Below, in pieces: positions 6,623 to 13,058 of a stretch of DNA of 14,439 nucleotides. The notes beneath the pieces were generated by a model. The model was given only the letters and a program-made list of their open reading frames with translations. It ran no database searches and was not told the DNA's origin. Position numbers and translations under genes: made by a program. This DNA comes from Bacteriovoracaceae bacterium UBA2428 (GTDB lineage Bacteria > Bdellovibrionota > UBA2428), in the NCBI GenBank assembly GCA_002343545.1, contig DDRA01000167.1, forward strand, positions 3,495 to 17,933, written 5' to 3'. The first letter of the stretch is position 1. The number at the start of each line of letters is the position of its first letter.

Positions 6623-9253
6623 ATGTCCAGCCAAGCGAAAATCTTTCAGGCCGATTGGCTCAAACTCCGCGGCGCCGAGGCCCGCGCCGCCTACCTCCGC
6701 GAGAAACTCGGTGACGTCGACCCCGTCGCGCTCGTCGTGGACGACGACCCCGCCTTCGCGGAGAGCTTCGCCGAAACGCTGCTCGAGCTCGGGCTGAAGC
6801 CGGTCACCGCCCTGAAGGGCCACGAAGGGCTCGAGCTCGCCCGGCGTCACCGCGCCCAGCTCGTGCTCATCGCGTGCGACTGCCGCATGCCGGTCCTGAA
6901 CGGCTTCGAGTGGCGCAAGCGCGCGCTCGAGATCTGCCCCGAGATTCCTTTCGTCCTCTTCTCCGGCTTCGTCGATCGCGAGATGGAAGTCGAAGCCTTC
7001 TCGCTCAAGGTCGCGCGCGTGCTGGGCAAGCCGATCGATGCGGAGGCCCTCGTCGGCGTTCTGCAAAGCGAGAGCGATCTGCGCGCCTCGCAGATCCGCG
7101 ACGAGCGTGAGCTCCTGCGCTCCTTCCTCGACGACGCCGAATCGATCCTCGAGCAGCTCGAGGAGATTCTGCTCGGCCTGGAGAGCGACCCGAAGGACCG
7201 CGACGCGCTCAACCGCGCCTACGGGCTTTTCCACACGCTCAAAGGGAACTCGGGCTTCTTCGAGCCGCGCACCCTACACGAGTTCACCCACGGCTTCGAA
7301 GACCGCATCAAGGCCGCGCAGAACGGCAGCGCCGCCCTGAGCGCCCCCAAAGCGGCCGCCTGGCTGAAGGGGCTCGATACGCTCAAGACCCTCGTCGCGG
7401 AGTTCCGGCAGAACGAGCACGGCGCGCATTCCGTGCCGGACTTGCTCGCCGCGCTCGACGAAGAAGGCGAAGCCCACGCGGCGCCGACCGCGGCGGCGGA
7501 CGACGGGCCGCAGAAGCCGAAGGCCACCAAGGCCAACGAGATCAAAGTCGGCATGAAGACGCTCGACGAGTTCATGCAGGTCTCGGGCGAGATGACCGTC
7601 ATCCGGAACATGATCAACAAGGCCGCGCTCTCGCTCGAGCGCCGCTACGGATCGGACCGCGACGTCCAAGTGCTCACCGAGATGCTTTCCGAAATGCACA
7701 AGGTCAACGCCGAGGTCCAGGCCCGCATCAACGACCTGCGCCGCGTACCCCTGACGGGCCTCCTGCGCTCGATCACCCGCACCGTGCGCGAAACCGCCCG
7801 CGCGCTCGGCAAGGACGTCGACTTCCGCGTCGATGGCCAGAACCTGCGCGTGGACAACACGATCGCCGAGTACCTTTCGCATTCGCTCATCCACCTCGTC
7901 CGCAACAGCCTCGACCACGGACTCGAGGACGCGGCGGGACGACGCGAAGCGAGCAAACCCGAGAAGGGCACGCTGAGCTTGCGTCTCTCGGAGTCGGGCG
8001 AGGTCGTCGAGGTGCGCATCTCCGACGACGGGCGCGGGCTGAACGTGGCGCGTATCCGCCAGAAGGCGATCGAGCGGGGACTCGGCTCGGCCGCGGACCT
8101 CAACGCGCGGAGCGACGAGGAGATCTATCCCCTCATCTTCGAATCCGGTTTCTCGACCGCCCAGGTCACGACCGAGTTCTCGGGCCGCGGCGTGGGCATG
8201 AGCGTCGTACGGGACGGCGCGATCGCGCTCGGCGGCAGCCTGCAGATCCTCTCGCGCGCGGGCCGGGGCGCGGACTTCGTCATCCGCGTGCCGGTGCCCA
8301 AATCGGCCCAAATCGAACCCTGTCTCTTCGTGGATCTGCCGGAGCGACGCTACGCCGTCCGTCAGGAGAAGATCCTGCGCGTGCTCGCCGCGGATGCCTC
8401 GCTCGACGTCGTCCGCCTTCAGGAACGTGACTACCTTCGTCTCGAGGGCGCCGTGCTTCCGATCGTGGAGCTTCCCGGTTCCGGCAGCCGGGCCGACGAG
8501 CCTTACCTCGTCGTCCTGCGATCGGAGAGCGGCGACTACGCCTTGCGCGCGCGGCGAATCTACGACTCGGAAGACACCGTGATCAAGCCACTCGCGCTTT
8601 CCGCCTTGCGGGACGTGGGACTCTTCGAAGGGGGCACCTTCTTGCCCGACGGCGGCATCGGCCTCGTGCTCTCCGTCGACGGTCTCGCCCGACACTACGA
8701 CGTCCGCGCCCGCAACGCCGGCGCCCGCCAAGCCGAAGCCCCGCCCGCGAACGCGCGCGCCGCGCGGCGCTTCGTTACCTTCCAACTTCGGGACGACGCC
8801 GTCTACGCCCTCAAGGAAGAAGAACTCGTGCGCATCGAAGAGTGCGAGGCTTCGCGGCTCGTCGCGAGCGCGGGGTGGCGCATCCTTCCCTACCGAGGAA
8901 GCCTGCTGCCCATCGTCGACGTGAGCGGCTACCTGGAGTCCGGCGCGATCCGCAGCCACCGACCGGCGTCGGAATCCGAGCTCTGCACGATCCTCGTCGT
9001 CGAACTGCGCGGCAAACTCGTCGGGCTCGCGATCAAGCGCCTGCTCGACCTCGAGGAAAGCGACCACGCGCTCGTCGCGACGGAGGAGGAAAGCCGCCGC
9101 TACGCGGGGCACCTGAGGATCGGCGCCCGCTCGGCCGCCGTCCTCGACCTCGACCGGCTGGACGAGAACCTCGCGCGCGAAAGCGCGGCGGGGCGCGGGC
9201 TGCGCCCGAGCACGGCGACGTCCGAAACTCCCTCGACGCTGCGGGCCGCCTGA
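6623..9253 (+). CDS. cheA: Hybrid CheA histidine kinase REC-HPt-P3-P4-CheW-CheW
   Basis: An 876-residue kinase with an unusual N-terminal receiver. Domains in order: REC (about 33-150; acidic pocket D40-D42, phosphoacceptor D86 in ACDCRMP, S114, K136); HPt (about 160-268; phospho-histidine H204 in FHTLKGNSGFF); an Ala/acidic linker (268-304) with no room for a P2 domain; P3 dimerisation helices (306-375); and P4 ATPase (376-558). The ATPase N box is HLVRNSLDHGLE (from 424), the G1 box SDDGRG (467-472) and the G2 box GRGVGM (521-526). A CheW-like P5 spans 563-695 and a second, more divergent CheW-like domain 715-850; a Ser/Thr-rich tail closes it. All kinase motifs are intact, so it should autophosphorylate on H204. 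The receiver may act in cis as a phosphate sink or regulatory input. The start at 6623 has only a weak GAAAAG site upstream, but the sequence fits from the first residues. It closes the operon. Confidence 0.95.
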   Translation: MSSQAKIFQADWLKLRGAEARAAYLREKLGDVDPVALVVDDDPAFAESFAETLLELGLKPVTALKGHEGLELARRHRAQLVLIACDCRMPVLNGFEWRKRALEICPEIPFVLFSGFVDREMEVEAFSLKVARVLGKPIDAEALVGVLQSESDLRASQIRDERELLRSFLDDAESILEQLEEILLGLESDPKDRDALNRAYGLFHTLKGNSGFFEPRTLHEFTHGFEDRIKAAQNGSAALSAPKAAAWLKGLDTLKTLVAEFRQNEHGAHSVPDLLAALDEEGEAHAAPTAAADDGPQKPKATKANEIKVGMKTLDEFMQVSGEMTVIRNMINKAALSLERRYGSDRDVQVLTEMLSEMHKVNAEVQARINDLRRVPLTGLLRSITRTVRETARALGKDVDFRVDGQNLRVDNTIAEYLSHSLIHLVRNSLDHGLEDAAGRREASKPEKGTLSLRLSESGEVVEVRISDDGRGLNVARIRQKAIERGLGSAADLNARSDEEIYPLIFESGFSTAQVTTEFSGRGVGMSVVRDGAIALGGSLQILSRAGRGADFVIRVPVPKSAQIEPCLFVDLPERRYAVRQEKILRVLAADASLDVVRLQERDYLRLEGAVLPIVELPGSGSRADEPYLVVLRSESGDYALRARRIYDSEDTVIKPLALSALRDVGLFEGGTFLPDGGIGLVLSVDGLARHYDVRARNAGARQAEAPPANARAARRFVTFQLRDDAVYALKEEELVRIEECEASRLVASAGWRILPYRGSLLPIVDVSGYLESGAIRSHRPASESELCTILVVELRGKLVGLAIKRLLDLEESDHALVATEEESRRYAGHLRIGARSAAVLDLDRLDENLARESAAGRGLRPSTATSETPSTLRAA

Positions 9254-9258
9254 GTCTT

Positions 9259-9287
9259 TTGAGCCGGCCGAGGATCGGAGCTATGAT
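9259..9287 (+). promoter_or_regulatory. Candidate sigma70-like promoter for the exported-protein/DTW gene pair
   Basis: TTGAGC (9259-9264) and TATGAT (9282-9287) are separated by exactly 17 bases and match the consensus at 4 of 6 and 5 of 6 positions. The pair sits just after the second cheA stop (9251-9253). GGAGA (9301-9305) and the next ATG (9314) follow at natural distances for a short leader. It would give the two downstream genes transcription independent of the chemosensory operon. The prediction rests on sequence match only. Confidence 0.5.
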
Positions 9288-9313
9288 CGCCGTCGGATAA
9301 GGAGAACGACACG

Positions 9314-9760
9314 ATGAAACGCCTTTTCGTAGCCCTTGCCCTTCTCGGGCCCGCCGCCTGGGCGGCTAAGCCCGCGCCTTCGAAGCCCAAGATCCCGCAT
9401 AGCCATCACTCCGCGCACGGCGGCCACGTCCTCATGTTCGGCGACGACCACCTCGAGCTGAAGGCGGCGGGGCCGAACTCGGCGACGGTCTTCTTCTCGG
9501 ACAAGTTCCGCGAACCGCTGCCGGCCGGTCTCTTTCGGCTCGAAGCCGAACTCGTCGAGGGCGAGCGGCGTCGCCCCGTCGAGATCAAAGGCGACGAGAA
9601 GACGCCCCAGAGCGTAACGCTCGTCTGGCCGGGCGACGCTTCGCCCGGGGCGAAGCTCGAGCTCAGGGCCCCCCGGCAGGTGCTCGACAAGGGCTCCGTT
9701 TCGACGGATCGCCCGCAGACCTTCGACCTCGCGAAGCTGCGCCCGACCAAAAAGCCCTAA
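9314..9760 (+). CDS. Small exported histidine-rich protein, possible metal-binding
   Basis: A 148-residue protein with a Sec signal peptide: MKR, a hydrophobic core (LFVALALLG), and AWA at 15-17 as the likely cleavage site. The mature N terminus is Pro/Lys-rich, then a His cluster follows (H29, H31, H32, H35, H38, H46) within a PHSHHSAHGGH...GDDHLEL stretch. The HGGxVxxxGDxHxEL pattern followed by short beta strands recalls small periplasmic proteins found near metal-efflux systems. That resemblance is from memory, and no efflux gene is in view. The rest (50-148) is predicted beta-rich, with a Lys-rich end. GGAGA lies 8 bases before ATG 9314. A DTW-domain gene starts 9 bases after its stop, so the two are probably co-transcribed, though no functional link is evident. 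Metal binding in the periplasm is an inference. Confidence 0.88.
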   Translation: MKRLFVALALLGPAAWAAKPAPSKPKIPHSHHSAHGGHVLMFGDDHLELKAAGPNSATVFFSDKFREPLPAGLFRLEAELVEGERRRPVEIKGDEKTPQSVTLVWPGDASPGAKLELRAPRQVLDKGSVSTDRPQTFDLAKLRPTKKP

Positions 9761-9769
9761 GGCCCGAAC

Positions 9770-10390
9770 GTGAGCCGCCAAAAGAAGCCCGACTCGCGCT
9801 GCGAGCGTTGCCGCATGCGCGCCGAGATCTGCATCTGCGCCGAGATCGACGCTTGCCGCGCGGAGCTGCCGCCGATCCGGACCCGCGTGCTCATCCTCAT
9901 GCATCACCGCGAGCGGGACCTCACGACGAACACGGGACGGCTCGCGGAGCTGTCGCTGCCGAACTGCGAGGTCCGGCTGCGCGGCGAACGGGATACGCGC
10001 TTGAACGAGGAAGGTTTGCGGGAAGGAAAGCGTCTTCTGCTCTACCCCTCGGACGACGCCAAGGTCCTCGATGCGCCGACCGTGGCCGCGCTCGGCCCCG
10101 GCCCCCTCACCTTGATCGTGCCCGACGGAAGCTGGCGGCAGGCCTCGAAGGTCGCCCACCGCGAAGCCGCGCTCCACGACGTGCCGCGCGTCGTCCTCGC
10201 GCCGGACGCCCCCACGCGTTACCGCCTGCGGCGAGAGCCGAAGCCCGACGGCCTCGCGACTTTCGAAGCGATCGCGCGCGCCCTGGGGGCCCTCGAGGGG
10301 CTCCCGGTGCGCGCGCGTCTCGAAGGACTCTTTGACGTGATGGTCGAGCGGACCCTACGCAGCCGCGCGGGGGTGCTCGCGAAAGACTAG
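9770..10390 (+). CDS. tapT: DTW-domain protein, probable tRNA-uridine aminocarboxypropyltransferase
   Basis: A 206-residue cytoplasmic protein starting at GTG 9770, with a TAAGG ribosome site overlapping the preceding stop. An N-terminal zinc-ribbon-like set of cysteines (C11, C14, C21, C23) is followed by the DTW core. The core shows MHHRERDLTTNTGRLAEL (44-61), the signature PDGSWRQASK (118-127; Ser in place of Thr in the DTW motif), and the REPKPDGLATFEAIA segment (155-169). Bacterial DTW proteins such as E. coli TapT (YfiP) transfer the 3-amino-3-carboxypropyl group of S-adenosylmethionine to uridine 47 of tRNA. The symbol is given by family resemblance; the exact tRNA position modified here is not proven. 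The gene ends tail to tail with the next one, and both stop codons share a CTAG. Confidence 0.92.
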   Translation: MSRQKKPDSRCERCRMRAEICICAEIDACRAELPPIRTRVLILMHHRERDLTTNTGRLAELSLPNCEVRLRGERDTRLNEEGLREGKRLLLYPSDDAKVLDAPTVAALGPGPLTLIVPDGSWRQASKVAHREAALHDVPRVVLAPDAPTRYRLRREPKPDGLATFEAIARALGALEGLPVRARLEGLFDVMVERTLRSRAGVLAKD

Positions 10391-11151
10391 CGCGTCACGG
10401 TGAACGACGCGTTCACCGAACGCCCGTGCATGCTGCGCACGTGCACGAGGTAACGCTTCGCGGGCAAGGCGCGCACGAGCACGCTCTTCGCGAAGGGACG
10501 GATGACTTCGAGGCAGGCGCCGCCCTTTTCCTGCATTTTCACGGTCGGCATCAACACGACGATGTCGTCGACGATCTCGACGTCGACCTTATCCTCGAGC
10601 TCGTAGCACGAGTTGTTGAGCACGCCCGAGATCTCGATCTTGAGGGGTTGGCCCACGCGCAGGACGTCGGCCACGACGACGTTGCGGGTCATCGCGTAGA
10701 AGCGCGAGTCGGCCGTCGCGACCGGAGCAGCGTCGACGCGGAAGCGGCGAAGCGACGAGGGGCCCGTCAGGCTCTGGCGGAAAGAAACGCCGTAGAGACC
10801 ACGCTCCAGGCGACCGAGCGTCACGGGAACCGTGAAGGGAACGGGCGACGAGAAACCCGCCGGTAGCGGCGACGTGCCGTCGCAGATGCCGTCGCGGTTG
10901 CGAATCGCGAACTGCTGGATCGCGAAGTGGCGACGAGGCAGGTCGCTCACGAGCTTATGTTTCTCGAGGGTGTAGCAAGAGTTCGGCAGGGTTCCGTCGA
11001 GGAAGATCTCGACGGAGTCGTTGTCGTCGAAGCCCGTCGCGGGAACGAAGACCTGGGCGAGCGGGATCTCGACGACTTCGGCTTCGGCCGCGAAGGCGGG
11101 AGCCGCGACGACCGAGGCGAGAACGGTGAGGGTTTGAAAAAGACTCTTCAT
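10387..11151 (-). CDS. Exported protein with two similar domains, each with a cysteine pair
   Basis: A 254-residue protein with a clear Sec signal peptide (MKSLFQTLTVLASVVAAP, cleavage after AFA at about residue 21). Reading the mature part shows an internal duplication. GTLPNSCYTLEKHK (53-66) and GVLNNSCYELEDKV (176-189) align, and each copy has a second cysteine exactly 31 residues after the first (C59/C90 and C182/C213). This suggests one disulfide per domain in the periplasm or outside the cell. Both copies are Val/Ile-rich and probably beta-sandwich in fold, ending in strands such as GLYGVSF and SVNASFTVTR. No known family is recognised. AAAGGAG lies 8 bases upstream of ATG 11151 on the minus strand. 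A terminator separates it from the lipoprotein gene upstream, so it probably has its own promoter between 11152 and 11294, but I found no convincing -35/-10 pair there. Its stop overlaps that of the convergent DTW gene. Confidence 0.88.
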   Translation of the reverse strand: MKSLFQTLTVLASVVAAPAFAAEAEVVEIPLAQVFVPATGFDDNDSVEIFLDGTLPNSCYTLEKHKLVSDLPRRHFAIQQFAIRNRDGICDGTSPLPAGFSSPVPFTVPVTLGRLERGLYGVSFRQSLTGPSSLRRFRVDAAPVATADSRFYAMTRNVVVADVLRVGQPLKIEISGVLNNSCYELEDKVDVEIVDDIVVLMPTVKMQEKGGACLEVIRPFAKSVLVRALPAKRYLVHVRSMHGRSVNASFTVTR

Positions 11152-11280
11152 GATTTCGACTCCTTTGCCGCTTCACGGGAAGCGGGTTGGTGGAAGACTT
11201 TCGCCGGCTTCTATACCACAAAGGAACCCAGCTTGCTGCAGCGCATTACCATAAAATCGTCCCCACTCCCAAATTGTTGA

Positions 11281-11323
11281 ATTTAAAACAAAATGGCCAG
11301 CTATCCAGGGTGGATAGCTGGCC
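11281..11323 (-). terminator. Strong rho-independent terminator after the lipoprotein gene
   Basis: On the minus strand a perfect 12-bp stem, GGCCAGCTATCC pairing with GGATAGCTGGCC (11295-11306 and 11312-11323), has a 5-base loop. It is followed by a T-rich tail (ATTTTGTTTTAAAT). It lies 65 bases beyond the lipoprotein stop and about 140 bases before the next minus-strand start, so it should end the lipoprotein transcript. Stem and tail are seen directly. Confidence 0.88.
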
Positions 11324-11331
11324 GGAGGTAC

Positions 11332-11373
11332 TGCGGAAAACCGCAATTTTGGGGATATCGGGCCGCGGCCCGA
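11332..11373. repeat. Two further inverted repeats in the 3' region of the lipoprotein gene
   Basis: Between the lipoprotein stop and the main terminator are a 16-base perfect palindrome, TCGGGCCGCGGCCCGA (11358-11373), and a small hairpin, TGCGG-AAAA-CCGCA (11332-11345). On the plus strand the small hairpin is followed by ATTTT, so it could act as a weak terminator in that direction. Neither has a T tail on the minus strand. They may stabilise the 3' end of the transcript. The remainder of the 11152-11387 gap holds no gene that I can support. Confidence 0.5.
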
Positions 11374-11387
11374 AACTTCGAACGCGC

Positions 11388-12035
11388 TTAGAAGAAGTAA
11401 CCGGCGGCGACCTGCCAGCCCGAGCCGGCGCCGTCGACGAAGGCCTTGGACCAGCCGCCTTCGAGGATCACACCCGAGTCCTTGCCCCACTTCATGCCGC
11501 CGCTCACCGCGAGCTGGCTCATGTTGGAAGAGACGTCGCCCATCTGCATGCGGAACATGAACTTGGGCGCGGCGAAGATCGTCATGCTGTCCGAGACGTA
11601 GAAGTCGGCGAAGACGGTCGGCACGTAGAAGTCCAAGACCGTGTTCGAAACCGTGCCGATCGAGTACTGGGTGCCGCCGATGCCGGCGCCGATCGAGAGA
11701 CCGAAGTCCGAGCCCTTCACGAGCGCGCGCTTATAGTCGCCGATGAAGTAGGTCAGCGTGTTGGCCGCGCGCAAACCGATTTCGTCGTCGTCCGTGAGGC
11801 CGTAGCGCCACTGCACGTCCACGCCGGGAGCCGTCGTCGCGACGTCGCCCTTGGCGATGTCTTCCTCGGACTGGTTCAGTTTGAGGTTGGAATAGGTTCC
11901 GGCGACGGCCCATTCCGAGGTGCCGCCCTTGAGCGTCTTCGCGGTCGTCAACGAGGTGATGGATGCGCAAGCGCCGAGACCCGCCAGGCCACCGACCAGT
12001 GCCAGATTCATGAACAACTTCGAGATCGATTTCAT
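11388..12035 (-). CDS. Putative outer-membrane beta-barrel lipoprotein
   Basis: A 215-residue protein beginning MKSISKLFMNLALVGG with a lipobox LGAC (20-23), so Cys23 is the likely lipidation site after signal peptidase II. Residue +2 is Ala, which fits outer-membrane sorting. The mature part is rich in alternating strands with Gly and aromatic residues, such as FGLSIGAGIGGTQYSIG, FYVPTVFADFYV and GWQVAAGYFF. It ends in Phe, a typical outer-membrane barrel C terminus. A barrel of about eight strands would fit the length, but a lipid anchor plus barrel is uncommon, so part of this assignment is inference. ATG 12035 is chosen because AGGAG lies 6 bases upstream and the signal peptide begins there; the open frame runs 33 codons further up without a ribosome site. 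A strong terminator follows. No specific family is recognised, and the substrate or role is unknown. Confidence 0.88.
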   Translation of the reverse strand: MKSISKLFMNLALVGGLAGLGACASITSLTTAKTLKGGTSEWAVAGTYSNLKLNQSEEDIAKGDVATTAPGVDVQWRYGLTDDDEIGLRAANTLTYFIGDYKRALVKGSDFGLSIGAGIGGTQYSIGTVSNTVLDFYVPTVFADFYVSDSMTIFAAPKFMFRMQMGDVSSNMSQLAVSGGMKWGKDSGVILEGGWSKAFVDGAGSGWQVAAGYFF

Positions 12036-12128
12036 TTTCACTCCTGTCTCCATTCCGCGAATTGCGTGAATACGAGCGCAGGCTAGCGGCGGGCCCGAAG
12101 CCTCGCGAGATCCACCGAATCTTGGCGC

Positions 12129-12141
12129 GCACAAAGTGTGC
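12129..12141. promoter_or_regulatory. Short palindrome upstream of the lipoprotein gene
   Basis: GCACA-AAG-TGTGC is a perfect 5-bp dyad with a 3-base centre in the 114-base gap between the regulator-like gene and the lipoprotein gene. It could be an operator for a dimeric regulator, or a weak hairpin after the upstream stop, since it starts only 9 bases past it; there is no T tail. No clear -35/-10 pair was found in the gap. Confidence 0.25.
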
Positions 12142-12149
12142 CCCCGAGC

Positions 12150-13034
12150 TCAAGCGTCGTCGGCGGTCAGGCGAAACAACTGGTGGTTGAACTGGAAAAC
12201 GTCGTCGGACTCCGCCGAGAAATAACGGGCCGAGAATTCTTCCACGAAGGAACGCAACTCGCGCTTGGCTTCCGCCAGGCGCGAAGGCGACATGCGAAGC
12301 GTGAGCGCCGAGAACTCGCGCTCCTCGGGTTTCGCCTCGGTGAGCGCTTCCACCGCCCGCTGCATCATCTCGACCTGGTTACGGCGGCTCAGCAAGGAGA
12401 CGCGATCGGGCTGCGTGATGACCCGCTGGCGGGACTTCGACACGCGCAGCCCGCCCTTCGCGTCGCGCTCGAGAATGCCCAGGCTTTCGAGCGACGCGAG
12501 GCCCGCGAGCAGCTCCGCGCCGGGCACCCGCCCGCGCAGGTGCTTGGCGAGCCACGCCCCGTCCTCGCGAAAGCCGGGCGCGTCGACGAGCTGCTTGAGC
12601 GGAAGGTAGTACCAGCGCGAAAGGATTCGTTCCGTGGCCTCGTCGAGGACGAAAGGCTTCGTGCGGTACTTCCTCAGGCTTTCGACGCGTGCCTTCGCGG
12701 CGAGCGCGGCCGCGGAACCCGGCTTCTTGATCCGTTCCCGCGAAGCCGCGACGAGCGCGTCCACGTACTCGCGGCGGGGACGGTCCCAAGCGAGCCAAGT
12801 CGCGAGACTGCCCACGAGTCGCGAGCTCGGCACGCGCTGGCCGTTGATCACCATGCCCAGGAGACGCGGGGAACTGTAGCCCGTCTTGTCGGCGAGTTCG
12901 GCCAAGGAATAGGGGCGGCGGCGCTTCGGCGGCGTGCCCTTGAGGGCCGCCAAGAGGGCCTCAAAAGTCTCGAAATCAAAGACGTCCCACGCCACGGGCG
13001 CATCTTTGGTCAACGGGCTTGGGCTGTCCAGCAC
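12150..13034 (-). CDS. TIGR02147 family protein (DUF4423, HTH-like N terminus)
   Basis: A 294-residue soluble protein. Residues 17-33 (DVFDFETFEALLAALKG) and 42-75 form an XRE-like helix-turn-helix pattern (YSLAELADKTGYSSPRLLG, then the NGQRVPSSRL stretch). The C-terminal DUF4423 region begins near 130, with the family hallmark SRWYYLPLKQLV (139-150), WLAKHLRG (161-168) and the SLGILERDAKGGLRV segment (184-198). These proteins are known mainly from Bdellovibrionota and Fibrobacterota, where they occur in many copies and are thought to be transcription regulators; their targets are unknown. The start used is GTG 13034, with only a weak upstream site; a start slightly downstream is possible. 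It lies 24 bases after the glycoside hydrolase gene and 114 bases before the lipoprotein gene, in the same direction. Control of a neighbour is possible but unproven. Confidence 0.9.
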   Translation of the reverse strand: MLDSPSPLTKDAPVAWDVFDFETFEALLAALKGTPPKRRRPYSLAELADKTGYSSPRLLGMVINGQRVPSSRLVGSLATWLAWDRPRREYVDALVAASRERIKKPGSAAALAAKARVESLRKYRTKPFVLDEATERILSRWYYLPLKQLVDAPGFREDGAWLAKHLRGRVPGAELLAGLASLESLGILERDAKGGLRVSKSRQRVITQPDRVSLLSRRNQVEMMQRAVEALTEAKPEEREFSALTLRMSPSRLAEAKRELRSFVEEFSARYFSAESDDVFQFNHQLFRLTADDA

Positions 13035-13058
13035 ATTGCGAAGCCCCGCGAAGGCACC

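Noticed and set aside
7274..9112. A 612-codon minus-strand open frame opposite the second cheA
   Set aside because: Antisense shadow of a kinase with complete motifs; low-complexity composition and no recognisable domain.
11332..11350. Small hairpin followed by ATTTT as a plus-strand terminator
   Set aside because: No plus-strand gene lies upstream within reach and the stem is only 5 bp, so it is listed as a repeat rather than a terminator.
11187..12086. A 299-codon plus-strand open frame across the intergenic region and lipoprotein gene
   Set aside because: It runs through the terminator and antisense to a gene with lipobox, ribosome site and barrel-like strands; no domain is visible.
12036..12134. 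N-terminal extension of the lipoprotein gene by 33 codons
   Set aside because: It would bury the signal peptide behind a non-hydrophobic stretch and has no ribosome site, whereas AGGAG precedes ATG 12035.
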